20,346 bases of DNA. Origin: Bordetella parapertussis. Its GTDB lineage: Bacteria > Pseudomonadota > Gammaproteobacteria > Burkholderiales > Burkholderiaceae_B. This document shows positions 8,797 through 17,143 of the stretch, piece by piece. The notes under the pieces were generated by a model. The model worked only from the letters and a program-made list of their open reading frames with translations, was not told the origin of the DNA and did not search any database. The translations under genes and the position numbers were made by a program. Numbering within the stretch: position 1 is the stretch's first letter; each line of letters starts with the position of its first letter. Location of the stretch: NCBI GenBank assembly GCA_945895265.1, contig CAMDEF010000056.1, positions 1 through 20,346 of the forward strand. The letters are read 5' to 3'.

Positions 8797-9849
8797 TTTT
8801 TTTTGTTCTGCAGCAGCCGCCTGGCGCGCAATCAAACGATGATTAAGCGCAACGACATAGCCATGCACTGTGCGCCAACGGGGGCGCACCGCTAACCACG
8901 GCAATGAACGGCGCACGCCAATTCTTTGCACTTTTTCAACAAACGCGGATAGTCGCGCACCCACGCCCTCGGCCTTAATTTGTGTGACCTGTTGCTCGGC
9001 CCAACGGATCGGCTTAGTGAGTTTCCATAAGAACGATGTGTGGATGGCGGCCAAGGCCGCTTCAGCGCGTGCGGCGCTTTCTGCAACGACACGAATCCGC
9101 GCGTCAAGTTGTTGATCGAACAACATCGCAAGTGTTTCGAGTGGCAAACCGTAGTCTTGTTCAAAGGCTTTGATCACCACCGGTGGGCTCATACCCGAGA
9201 TTGATTTTTGTGCAATCACGGCAAAGCTTGGGCTGGCATCTTTTAAAACGTTAACTAGGCCAACAGGTTGCTGTGCTGCAATACCAAGTTGTTCGTGCAG
9301 GCGTACGGTTTTAATGGTTTCAAACCCAAAGTACTCGGGTATGAACGCCAACACCATGGGCGAAATCTGCTGACAGCGCGTTGCGTCAAGAACAGCCTGA
9401 TGCGCTTCGGTCAACATATTATCGGGGTGCGCAGCTTGCAGCAAAAGCACGCCACCGGGCATCAACACGCGGTGCGCTTCTTGCACCACTTGCTTCAATG
9501 CCTCAAGCGGCAATTGATCGGCAAGGCCTAAGGCAGAGACCAGTGCATAGCGTTGCGCGGGCGCAGCCTGCAACGCCGTCAAGGCCGCTAATGTTTGCGC
9601 AGCAAAGCCTCGTTGCTGACACACCGCGATCTGAGCCGCATCGCTATCCACACCTTGCACCGTGAAGCCCGACTCTTGCAAGGTTTCAAGCCACTCGCCC
9701 TGGCCACACGACACATCAAGCGCCGGCGCGCCTGGGTAGGCATGCAGCAAAGGGTACACAAAGGGTAGGTAAACAAATAGCCGAGCTTTGACTGCCGCCC
9801 GCGACCCGCGAATTTTGTTTTGCAGGGCCCGGTTAAAGTCGTCAGCCAC
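8734..9849 (-). CDS. SAM-dependent methyltransferase of polysaccharide clusters, C-terminus likely frameshifted
   Basis: 371 residues as read. The N-terminal segment KIRGSRAAVKARLFVYLP is typical of the methyltransferases found in O-antigen clusters. SAM motif I is ALDVSCGQGEW (43-53), and RVLMPGGVLLLQ (127-138) is the later strand motif. The C-terminal half is helical and ends in a basic segment. Start is GTG, overlapping the end of wzt by 8 bp. It sits between wzt and the tandem glycosyltransferase. In ABC-exported O-antigens such as E. coli O8/O9a, a methyltransferase (WbdD) caps the chain and sets its length, so a capping role is inferred. There is no kinase domain here. After the A8 run the frame gives only 20 more, basic residues, while the -1 frame looks more natural. 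Confidence 0.85.
   Translation of the reverse strand: MADDFNRALQNKIRGSRAAVKARLFVYLPFVYPLLHAYPGAPALDVSCGQGEWLETLQESGFTVQGVDSDAAQIAVCQQRGFAAQTLAALTALQAAPAQRYALVSALGLADQLPLEALKQVVQEAHRVLMPGGVLLLQAAHPDNMLTEAHQAVLDATRCQQISPMVLAFIPEYFGFETIKTVRLHEQLGIAAQQPVGLVNVLKDASPSFAVIAQKSISGMSPPVVIKAFEQDYGLPLETLAMLFDQQLDARIRVVAESAARAEAALAAIHTSFLWKLTKPIRWAEQQVTQIKAEGVGARLSAFVEKVQRIGVRRSLPWLAVRPRWRTVHGYVVALNHRLIARQAAAAEQKKSRWIRSLLNKLIKHVSASKP
8797..8804 (-). other. A8 slippery run (possible frameshift or slippage site)
   Basis: On the coding strand the zero frame reads GAA CAA AAA AAA TCC, so the heptamer A AAA AAA is in the correct phase for -1 slippage. An AGGCGG stretch lies about 12 nt upstream, roughly where stimulatory Shine-Dalgarno-like elements occur in known -1 sites. 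I see no strong stem-loop downstream. A sequencing or assembly homopolymer error is an equal or better explanation. Confidence 0.55.
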
Positions 9850-11065
9850 GCTTGGCCTCGATGCTTGAGGGCAACCACGTCAAACCAACAAAATGATCTT
9901 TGCCCACAATCACAACATTAAAGACAATGGCGCGGTCACGCCATTCATAGCTTTTAGCAAGGTGGTTTTCAGCGTCGTGTAAAGCAAACGACATTGAATA
10001 AGACCCTTCGCCAAAATTAGCCGGAAACCGCAAGGTGTACTGGATACGCTCACCTTGACGCAGGTCTTTCAACACTTGCTTGGTATGAAAGGTATTGGTA
10101 CCAAATACCGGTTGGCCAAGCCTGTCTTTAATCTGATAGCCAAACACCAGTTCAGGCAGATCGGCAAAGGCCTCAAGCTCGACCTGCACTTGCAAGGCTT
10201 GACCCACCTTCACCACTTCAACGGGGTTGCCCTCTTCGTCGCACAAGGTGGCTTTGATTACACGCGCTTCACCCGTACCCGAGATGGTCTGCACGTTACC
10301 GTCGGCGCCGACCACTTGTTGCACTTTGTCAGGATCACGTTCGGCGATCATGGCGTTGTAGTAATCCATGACGGTTTCGGGGCTGCCTTGCATGGCAATG
10401 GTGCCGCCGTTCAGCAAGATTGCTCGGTCACAAATGCCTTGCACCGCGCCCTTGTCATGCGACACGATCAGCAGTGTTGTACCAAGCTTGTTGTACGCAC
10501 GAATGCGATCAAAACTTTTATGCTGAAAATAATTGTCGCCAACCGATAAGGCTTCATCCACAATCAAAATGTCGGGCCGCCGTGCCGTGGCTACACTAAA
10601 CGCTAAACGCATTTGCATGCCGCTTGAATACACGCGTACCGGTTGATCGATGTAGGTACCGATCTCGGCAAAGGCTTCGATCTCTGGCATCAGGCTGCGC
10701 ATATCGTCAGCCGTTAAGCCCAACAACTGCCCTGCCATGATGGCGTTTTGGCGGCCGGTGAAATCGGGATGAAACCCCATGCCCAATTCAAGCAAGGCGG
10801 CGATACGGCCTGTGACCTTGACCGAACCCGTTGTGGGCTCGGTGGTGCCGGTAATCATTTTAAGTAGTGTGCTTTTGCCCGCGCCGTTCATGCCGATGAT
10901 CCCAATGGCTTCGCCCGGCTTGACCTCAAAACTCAGATCTTGCAGCACCCACTTTTGCGTATGGCGCGGCGGGCTAAACGGGATCAGCCACTCGGCCAGG
11001 CGTGCACCGCGGGTAGGATATTGTTTATAGGCTTTGCCTAAATCACGAACGCTAATCGTGCCCAT
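9842..11065 (-). CDS. wzt: O-antigen/polysaccharide ABC exporter ATP-binding subunit with C-terminal sugar-binding extension
   Basis: 407 residues. The N-terminal ATPase has Walker A GMNGAGKST (58-66), signature YSSGMQ (146-151), Walker B ILIVDE (166-171) and the switch His in VSHDKG (about 203). The C-terminal part (about 260-407) has the GYQIKDRLGQPVFGTNT pattern and a GEGSYSMSFALHD segment of the Wzt C-terminal beta-sandwich. In E. coli O8/O9a this domain recognises the modified non-reducing end of the chain before export. It pairs with Wzm: the start ATG shares one base with the wzm stop (TAATG). The extended form fits an exporter that waits for a capped chain, with the capping candidate being the methyltransferase immediately downstream. 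Confidence 0.92.
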   Translation of the reverse strand: MGTISVRDLGKAYKQYPTRGARLAEWLIPFSPPRHTQKWVLQDLSFEVKPGEAIGIIGMNGAGKSTLLKMITGTTEPTTGSVKVTGRIAALLELGMGFHPDFTGRQNAIMAGQLLGLTADDMRSLMPEIEAFAEIGTYIDQPVRVYSSGMQMRLAFSVATARRPDILIVDEALSVGDNYFQHKSFDRIRAYNKLGTTLLIVSHDKGAVQGICDRAILLNGGTIAMQGSPETVMDYYNAMIAERDPDKVQQVVGADGNVQTISGTGEARVIKATLCDEEGNPVEVVKVGQALQVQVELEAFADLPELVFGYQIKDRLGQPVFGTNTFHTKQVLKDLRQGERIQYTLRFPANFGEGSYSMSFALHDAENHLAKSYEWRDRAIVFNVVIVGKDHFVGLTWLPSSIEAKRG

Positions 11066-11856
11066 TAGAGTTCGTCCACAATTTCGCCGGCGTGCTTACG
11101 AAATAAGCGAGCACCCCACACACATAACAGCACGGCAAGCAAGGTCACCGGCCACAACGAACGCCAATCAGGCCACTGACCATTCACCAATATCTGCTGA
11201 TACGCCCCCATCAGATTTGTCATGGGGTTGTAGCGAATCAATTGCTGAAAGAAGGGCGGCAAAATATTGATGGGGTACACCACAGGGGTCGCCCAAAACC
11301 AAAACTGCAACACGACGCCAGCCATTTGCCCAACGTCACGAAAAAAAACATTGAGCACACCGAGCGTTAGACCCAAGCCTATTGATAATAAAATTTGAAT
11401 CATCAATACGGGGATCAGGGCGACGAACACTACGCCGGGAAACGCACCCGTTGCCAATAGAAAGATCGTAAACAGCGAAAAAATAATCACAAAATTGACC
11501 GAGGCATTTGCCAGCGCAATGACGGGCAAACACATTCGCGGAAAATTAATCTTTTTAAGTAGATTGGCGTTTTCAATAAAAACATTTTGGCCGCGCGTGA
11601 CGGCCTCGTTAAAAAACGTCCAGGTCAGCACACCGGCACACAGGTAGATGCTATAGGCGAACTCGCTTTCAACCCCAGGCAACTTGCTGCTCATGATCTG
11701 CGAAAACACCACGGTGTAGACGATGATCATCACCAGCGGCTTGATCACTGTCCAGGCCGCGCCAAGCATTGAGTTTTTATAATTAGACTGAAACTCGCGC
11801 TGCACGCTGCCTAAAATAAAGCCGCGATAGCCCCATAACGATTGGAGCATACCCAT
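11065..11856 (-). CDS. wzm: O-antigen/polysaccharide ABC exporter permease
   Basis: 263 residues with about six membrane helices, of the ABC-2 type polysaccharide permease family. Recognisable parts are the N-terminal amphipathic stretch, SNYKNSMLGAAWTVIKPL (about 25-42), EAVTRGQNVFIENANLLKKI near residues 84-103, and FRDVGQMAGVVLQFWFWATP near residues 172-191. These are standard for Wzm/KpsM/TagG-like proteins. It forms the channel that moves the undecaprenyl-pyrophosphate-linked polymer across the inner membrane with Wzt. It lies 28 bp after manC and shares one base with wzt, so it is probably in the same transcript. Confidence 0.92.
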   Translation of the reverse strand: MGMLQSLWGYRGFILGSVQREFQSNYKNSMLGAAWTVIKPLVMIIVYTVVFSQIMSSKLPGVESEFAYSIYLCAGVLTWTFFNEAVTRGQNVFIENANLLKKINFPRMCLPVIALANASVNFVIIFSLFTIFLLATGAFPGVVFVALIPVLMIQILLSIGLGLTLGVLNVFFRDVGQMAGVVLQFWFWATPVVYPINILPPFFQQLIRYNPMTNLMGAYQQILVNGQWPDWRSLWPVTLLAVLLCVWGARLFRKHAGEIVDEL

Positions 11857-11884
11857 CAGTGCGCGCGCCGACTAAGCACTCGTT

Positions 11885-13300
11885 TCACGCGCGACCGTAA
11901 TGGTCTTCAAAGCGCACGATATCGTCTTCACCCAGATAATTGCCGCTTTGCACTTCGATCAAGACCAAATCGATTTTGCCGGGGTTTTCAAGGCGATGCT
12001 TGTGGCCTGCGGGGATGAAGGTAGATTCGTTGGTGGCGATTAAGAGGTTTTGTTCGCCATTCACGACCTTGGCCATACCGTCGACCACAATCCAGTGTTC
12101 GCTGCGGTGATGATGCATTTGTAATGACAGTGACGCGCCAGGCTTCACTACGATACGCTTCATTTTGAAACCCGTGCCTTCTTCAAGCACAGTATAGGTG
12201 CCCCAAGGGCGATGCACGGTGCGGTGTAACTTGTACGCCTCGTGCCCAATCTTTTTAAGTTGGCCCGCAATTTGTTTAACATCTTGCGAGCGATCTTTGT
12301 GCGCCACTAACAAGGCGTCGGGTGTGTCGATAATGATGAGGTTATCAACACCCACGGCGGCGATCAAACGACCTGAAGCTTGAATAAAGGTGTTGCTAAC
12401 ATCGTGTAAGTAAGTTTCGCCTTCAAGGCTATTGCCGTTTGCGTCTTGGGGAATCAAATCGCCCAGCGCGTTCCACGAACCGATATCGCTCCAGCCGATG
12501 TTGCAGGCAACGATGGCGGCGTGGGTGGTTTTCTCCATCAACGCGTAGTCGATTGAAATGCTGTCGGCTTTTTTAAATGTCGCGGCATCTAAGTCAATTT
12601 GATACTGACCCGCACCTTCAACACGACGCGAAGCCTTTAGGCTTGTTTCAACGGCGTCTAGTACTGCGGGCGCATAACGCTTGAGCTCGGCCATCGCCGT
12701 TTCAGTGGTCATGCAAAACATGCCCGAGTTCCAGAGGTACTTACCACTGGCCACGTACTCTTGCGCGGTTTTAAGGTTTGGTTTTTCGACAAACCGTTTA
12801 ACCGTGTGGCCTTCGGATTCGATGTAGCCATAGCCGGTTTCAGGGCCTTCAGGCTGAATACCGAAAGTTGTGACCTTGCCAGTTTCAGCGAGTTTGACGG
12901 CGGTTTGCACCGCTTCGGTAAAGGCTGCCACATCGGCGATGAGGTGATCAGCGGTTAGAAATAACATCACGGCTTTGGGGCCGTACGTTTGATGGATGGT
13001 GATGGCGGCTGCCGCGATTGCTGGCGCCGTGTTGCGGCCTTCAGACTCAAGAATGAAGCCCAACGGCATGGGGATCTCACCCGTTTCACGATACTCGTCT
13101 GCTGTTTTAAAAAACAGATCACGATTGGTGACGGTGAGCACCTCAACGACATCCGGCAAACCTTTGGCGCGCAAAAATGACTTTTGCAACAGACTTTGAC
13201 CATCGGCCAAGCGGATAAAGGGTTTGGGGTGCTGCTCGCGTGAAACCGGCCATAAACGTGTGCCGGCACCGCCAGAGAGAATAACGGGGATGAGTTGCAT
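11885..13300 (-). CDS. manC: Mannose-1-phosphate guanylyltransferase / mannose-6-phosphate isomerase, bifunctional type II
   Basis: 471 residues, equivalent to AlgA/WbpW/ManC. The N-terminal nucleotidyltransferase has the signature LSGGAGTRLWPVSREQHPKP (8-27) and FVEKP (170-174). The C-terminal cupin isomerase domain has QMHHHRSEHW (394-403), which carries the metal-binding histidines. It makes mannose-6-P from fructose-6-P and GDP-mannose from mannose-1-P, the donor for Gmd encoded divergently. A phosphomannomutase, needed between the two steps, is not in this window. The ATG at 13300 gives exactly the family start. The 222-bp gap upstream probably contains its own promoter. Confidence 0.94.
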   Translation of the reverse strand: MQLIPVILSGGAGTRLWPVSREQHPKPFIRLADGQSLLQKSFLRAKGLPDVVEVLTVTNRDLFFKTADEYRETGEIPMPLGFILESEGRNTAPAIAAAAITIHQTYGPKAVMLFLTADHLIADVAAFTEAVQTAVKLAETGKVTTFGIQPEGPETGYGYIESEGHTVKRFVEKPNLKTAQEYVASGKYLWNSGMFCMTTETAMAELKRYAPAVLDAVETSLKASRRVEGAGQYQIDLDAATFKKADSISIDYALMEKTTHAAIVACNIGWSDIGSWNALGDLIPQDANGNSLEGETYLHDVSNTFIQASGRLIAAVGVDNLIIIDTPDALLVAHKDRSQDVKQIAGQLKKIGHEAYKLHRTVHRPWGTYTVLEEGTGFKMKRIVVKPGASLSLQMHHHRSEHWIVVDGMAKVVNGEQNLLIATNESTFIPAGHKHRLENPGKIDLVLIEVQSGNYLGEDDIVRFEDHYGRA

Positions 13301-13522
13301 ACTTAACCGCCAGAAATAATTTTTAGCATTATCGCATTGTGGGGGCTAAAAAGCCGGTTTTAGGCGCTGCGCGAGGTTATCTGCGCTGCGACCCCTACAG
13401 ATGCATCAATCGTCGAGGCCAAACAACTCATTTACACGGCACTTGTGGCAAACGCTCAGTGACTGAGCCCCTAGCGAGAAAGATACCTTTGAATCGATTG
13501 ACTCGACTCTCAAAGCGCGCTT
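13301..13522 (-). promoter_or_regulatory. manC leader/promoter region with several palindromes
   Basis: This non-coding gap has a possible -10 (GATAAT on the minus strand, about 25 bp before the manC start) without a good -35. A short hairpin, GGCT-AAAA-AGCC (13344-13355), lies just upstream and has the GGGGC-then-A-run pattern also seen upstream of gmd. A 15-bp palindrome with one central base, GCTCAGT G ACTGAGC, lies at 13454-13468, and a 12-bp palindrome AAAGCGCGCTTT at 13512-13523 touches the stop codon of the upstream gene. None has a terminator-like T run. Confidence 0.35.
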
Positions 13523-14875
13523 TCATTGCACAAATAGCGACTTTTGAAGTTGCTCGACGCTTTGCTGCCAAGTGTTGTATTTCAAACCAGTGCTCAGGGG
13601 ATGTTGCTTGGCCTCATACAAAGACAGCCAGGTTTTGATGCTTTGCGCCGTATCCTGAGCCGCCTCAGAGGCGGTTTGGCGCCCGGCTGGGCCACCAAAA
13701 TAGTAGGCTGCGTCGCCAGCCACTTCTCTAAACACAGGGATATCGCGCAGCAATAAAGGGATACCGTACTGGGCCGACTCGATCAACGGCAGGCCAAAGC
13801 CCTCGCCCTCGCTGGCGGCGATCAGGCAGGTACTGGCTGCGTAGATTTTTTCAAGATACTCGTCGCTGATCCCTTTTAGCCAGAAGAGTTTTTTATTCAG
13901 TTCTGGGTGTTTGGCGAGGATGTCAGCAATTTCAGCGATGTTCCAGCCTACTTTGCCGACGATCAGTAAATTTATATTTTCGTTGGCTTGCCAGAGCAAG
14001 GTAAAAGCGTCAAGAATCTGGCGATAGCCTTTACGAGGTTCGAGCGTGCCCACCATCAAGAAGGTGGGGCGCTCGCGAAACACTTGCAGCGCCTGCTCGG
14101 CATCCGAGGGCAAGCCTCTTGAGGGTGAAGAATTGTTTAAATCTGCCCCTAAATGAAAAAAGGTGGTCTTAAACGTATCACTGACCGTGAGGCGGTTTTC
14201 AGTGATCCAGGCCTGATAATCATCGGCCACGGCCTTTGAAATACAAATCGCGCCATCAAACTTGGTGAGCGCCCGCAGCCATCTGACGTGAAATTCTTCG
14301 GTTGAGGGTGGAAAATACTTAGGGAACTGAATCGGCAACAAGTCATACACGACAAAGTAAACCTTGATGCCAGCGGCTCTGAGCTTAGAAAGGTAGTTTT
14401 GTTCTTTTAGCGTATTGACTGCCGCGTAATCCAAACCCAAAAAGATGTCGTCCGAACGTACTTGTATGGGGGTTTCGGCACGAGAAACCGATAGGGTGAG
14501 CGCATCGCCGTTGTTGTGACTCATGGCCGCGGCTTTATAGCCCACATACCGATCGCCATAGACGGCCTGAATCTCGAAACCAGGTGGCGGTTGCTTCAGC
14601 AATTGCAGCAAAATACTGCGCGTGACGCGCTGAATGCCGGTTTTGACGTCTTCAAGCACCAAAAAAGACACGTCAACAAATAAAACTTGATTACCACCTT
14701 CGCCGCGGTACTGCACATTGCGTGGCTTGACGAGGTACCAATCAAACAAGGCGACTTGTATTTTGCGCAAAAAAACATCGATTGCTGGGTATTTGGCGCC
14801 GATTGCTTTTAACGCGACTTTAATGGGGCCTGTTGTAAGTGCACCGTACAAGCTCTTGAAAACCGACTTGATCAT
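13523..14875 (-). CDS. GT4 family glycosyltransferase (paralogue of the second half of the tandem enzyme)
   Basis: 450 residues from the ATG at 14875. The frame extends to a TTG at 14992, but the extra 39 residues are unlike the family and run into the divergent promoter region, so I prefer the ATG. The N-terminal GT-B half contains LFVDVSFL and GIQRVTRS. The donor half has VGTLEPRKGY and the EX7E motif in EGFGLPLIE (Glu near residue 358). Most blocks match domain 2 of the 869-residue enzyme (for example YFVVYDLLP, HLGAD, SDEYLEKIYAA, RDIPVFREVA), so the two share a duplication origin. It probably adds a D-rhamnose or mannose residue in adaptor or repeat synthesis; linkage cannot be read from sequence. 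It is the promoter-proximal gene of the minus-strand set, divergent from gmd. Confidence 0.88.
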   Translation of the reverse strand: MIKSVFKSLYGALTTGPIKVALKAIGAKYPAIDVFLRKIQVALFDWYLVKPRNVQYRGEGGNQVLFVDVSFLVLEDVKTGIQRVTRSILLQLLKQPPPGFEIQAVYGDRYVGYKAAAMSHNNGDALTLSVSRAETPIQVRSDDIFLGLDYAAVNTLKEQNYLSKLRAAGIKVYFVVYDLLPIQFPKYFPPSTEEFHVRWLRALTKFDGAICISKAVADDYQAWITENRLTVSDTFKTTFFHLGADLNNSSPSRGLPSDAEQALQVFRERPTFLMVGTLEPRKGYRQILDAFTLLWQANENINLLIVGKVGWNIAEIADILAKHPELNKKLFWLKGISDEYLEKIYAASTCLIAASEGEGFGLPLIESAQYGIPLLLRDIPVFREVAGDAAYYFGGPAGRQTASEAAQDTAQSIKTWLSLYEAKQHPLSTGLKYNTWQQSVEQLQKSLFVQ

Positions 14876-14929
14876 AGTTGTTGTGACTGAAAGTACTGCA
14901 GGCAAGCGGCCAAGGGCAGCGAGTCGTAA

Positions 14930-14975
14930 TTTGGGGCAAAAAAAGACTGCTCGAATGCAGTTTGGGGCAATAAAA
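14930..14975. repeat. Direct repeat of 15 bp, 14/15 identical, 31-bp offset
   Basis: TTTGGGGCAAAAAAA (14930-14944) and TTTGGGGCAATAAAA (14961-14975) differ at one base and are spaced by about three helical turns. They lie in the divergent region between the GT4 gene and gmd, upstream of the gmd -10 candidate. This placement suits tandem binding sites for an activator, although the binding protein is unknown. Confidence 0.5.
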
Positions 14976-15004
14976 CCGAGAAGCGCGCGCAAGCGCCACA
15001 GAAG

Positions 15005-15010
15005 TATAAT
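15005..15010 (+). promoter_or_regulatory. Candidate -10 box for gmd
   Basis: A perfect TATAAT ends 31 bp before the GTG start of gmd. No recognisable -35 hexamer is found at 16-18 bp upstream (that stretch is GC-rich), so the promoter would depend on an activator or be weak. The tandem repeats upstream would be centred at roughly -51 and -82 if transcription starts about 7 bp after the box. Confidence 0.45.
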
Positions 15011-15029
15011 AACGCCTTTGAACGGCTAA

Positions 15030-16094
<1,065 letters not shown>

Positions 16095-16114
16095 ATGACC
16101 GTTGAGCAGCTCGG

Positions 16115-17143
16115 ATGAACGCTAGCAACAACCAACGCGTACTCGTCACCGGGCTGCAAGGGTTTACTGGCCTGCATCTGGCCAACGAACTTGAAGCACA
16201 TGGCTACGAGGTTTGGGGTTTGGGGGATGTAGACCCCACCTTGCCACGGTCGGTTAAAGCCAATTTGTTAGATCTTGAGTCATTGCGCACCGCGGTATTG
16301 GCTGCGCAACCCCAATATGTTGTTCATTTGGCGGGCGTTGCCTTTGTCGGCCATGGCCAACCCAAGGCGTTTTATGACGTCAACTTGGTGGGCACACGTA
16401 ATTTGCTTGAGGCGCTTGACCCACTTGCTGCGCAATTAAAGTGTGTGCTGTTAGCAAGTAGCGCCAATGTGTACGGCAATTTGCAAGGCGGTTTGCTTAG
16501 CGAGGCCAACCCAGTTAACCCAGCCAACGATTACGCCGTCAGCAAACTGGCCATGGAATACATGGCCAAGCTCTGGTTGCCCAGGGTACCGGTGGTGATG
16601 GCACGGCCGTTTAACTACACCGGCATTGGTCAGTCTGAAAGCTTTTTGATCCCAAAGATCGTATCGCATTTTGTGCGCAAGCAACCGACGCTTGATTTGG
16701 GCAACATGGATGTCTGGCGCGAATTCAATGACGTGCGTGATGTGGTGACAGCCTATCGCCTGTTGCTTGAGGCAGCGCCGATCGGTCAAATCGTGAATGT
16801 CTGTTCAAGCAACCTGGTGTCGCTTAAAGAAGCACTGGCGTTGGCGACTGAGCTGACCGGGCATTCGCTAGAAGCGCGTGTCAACCCTCTGTTTGTGCGG
16901 GCTAATGAGGTGCTGAAGCTGGGTGGCGACACGACGCTTTTGAAAACCTTTGTGCCCAATTGGCAGCCTAAGCGGTTGCGCGAGACGTTGGCGTGGATGA
17001 TTGAGGCTGCGCAACAAGAGCTGGCCGCTAGTGGAGGTTCAGGTACTAGTGGTTCAAGCTTAAGTGCTGCAGGCGCTTCAGGTTCGGCTGCTGGTAGCGC
17101 ATCAACAGATTCTACGCAGTCGTTCCCCCCCATCCAGCCATGA
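16115..17143 (+). CDS. rmd: GDP-4-keto-6-deoxy-D-mannose reductase (makes GDP-D-rhamnose), with a low-complexity tail
   Basis: 342 residues, extended SDR. Motifs are GLQGFTGLHLA at the N-terminus, SSANVYGN, YAVSK (Tyr140, Lys144) and RPFNYTGIGQSESFLIPKI, the last typical of Rmd rather than of GDP-fucose synthase (Fcl). It reduces the Gmd product to GDP-D-rhamnose, the donor of A-band-type polymers. The C-terminus carries an unusual tail of about 38 residues (from about 305) made mostly of Gly, Ala, Ser and Thr and ending in SFPPIQP; it lies beyond the normal fold. The stop overlaps the ATG of the next gene by 4 bp. An alternative 4-keto-reductase giving 6-deoxy-talose is possible but less likely. 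Confidence 0.87.
   Translation: MNASNNQRVLVTGLQGFTGLHLANELEAHGYEVWGLGDVDPTLPRSVKANLLDLESLRTAVLAAQPQYVVHLAGVAFVGHGQPKAFYDVNLVGTRNLLEALDPLAAQLKCVLLASSANVYGNLQGGLLSEANPVNPANDYAVSKLAMEYMAKLWLPRVPVVMARPFNYTGIGQSESFLIPKIVSHFVRKQPTLDLGNMDVWREFNDVRDVVTAYRLLLEAAPIGQIVNVCSSNLVSLKEALALATELTGHSLEARVNPLFVRANEVLKLGGDTTLLKTFVPNWQPKRLRETLAWMIEAAQQELAASGGSGTSGSSLSAAGASGSAAGSASTDSTQSFPPIQP

Noticed and set aside
8797..8804. Confident call of programmed frameshifting in the methyltransferase gene
   Set aside because: No stimulatory stem-loop is evident downstream, and an assembly error in a homopolymer cannot be excluded from sequence alone, so it is reported as a candidate only.
10055..10549. Open frame of 164 codons on the plus strand within wzt
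   Set aside because: It is antisense to the conserved ATPase and sugar-binding coding region, His-rich in a way typical of shadow frames, with no start signal.
13339..13638. Possible small plus-strand gene between manC and the GT4 gene
   Set aside because: It overlaps the 3' end of the conserved GT4 gene in antisense, and the non-overlapping part has no coding character or ribosome-binding site.
14876..14992. Longer N-terminus of the GT4 gene starting at a TTG
   Set aside because: The 39 extra residues do not resemble the family, no ribosome-binding site supports the TTG, and the segment contains the tandem repeats of the divergent regulatory region.
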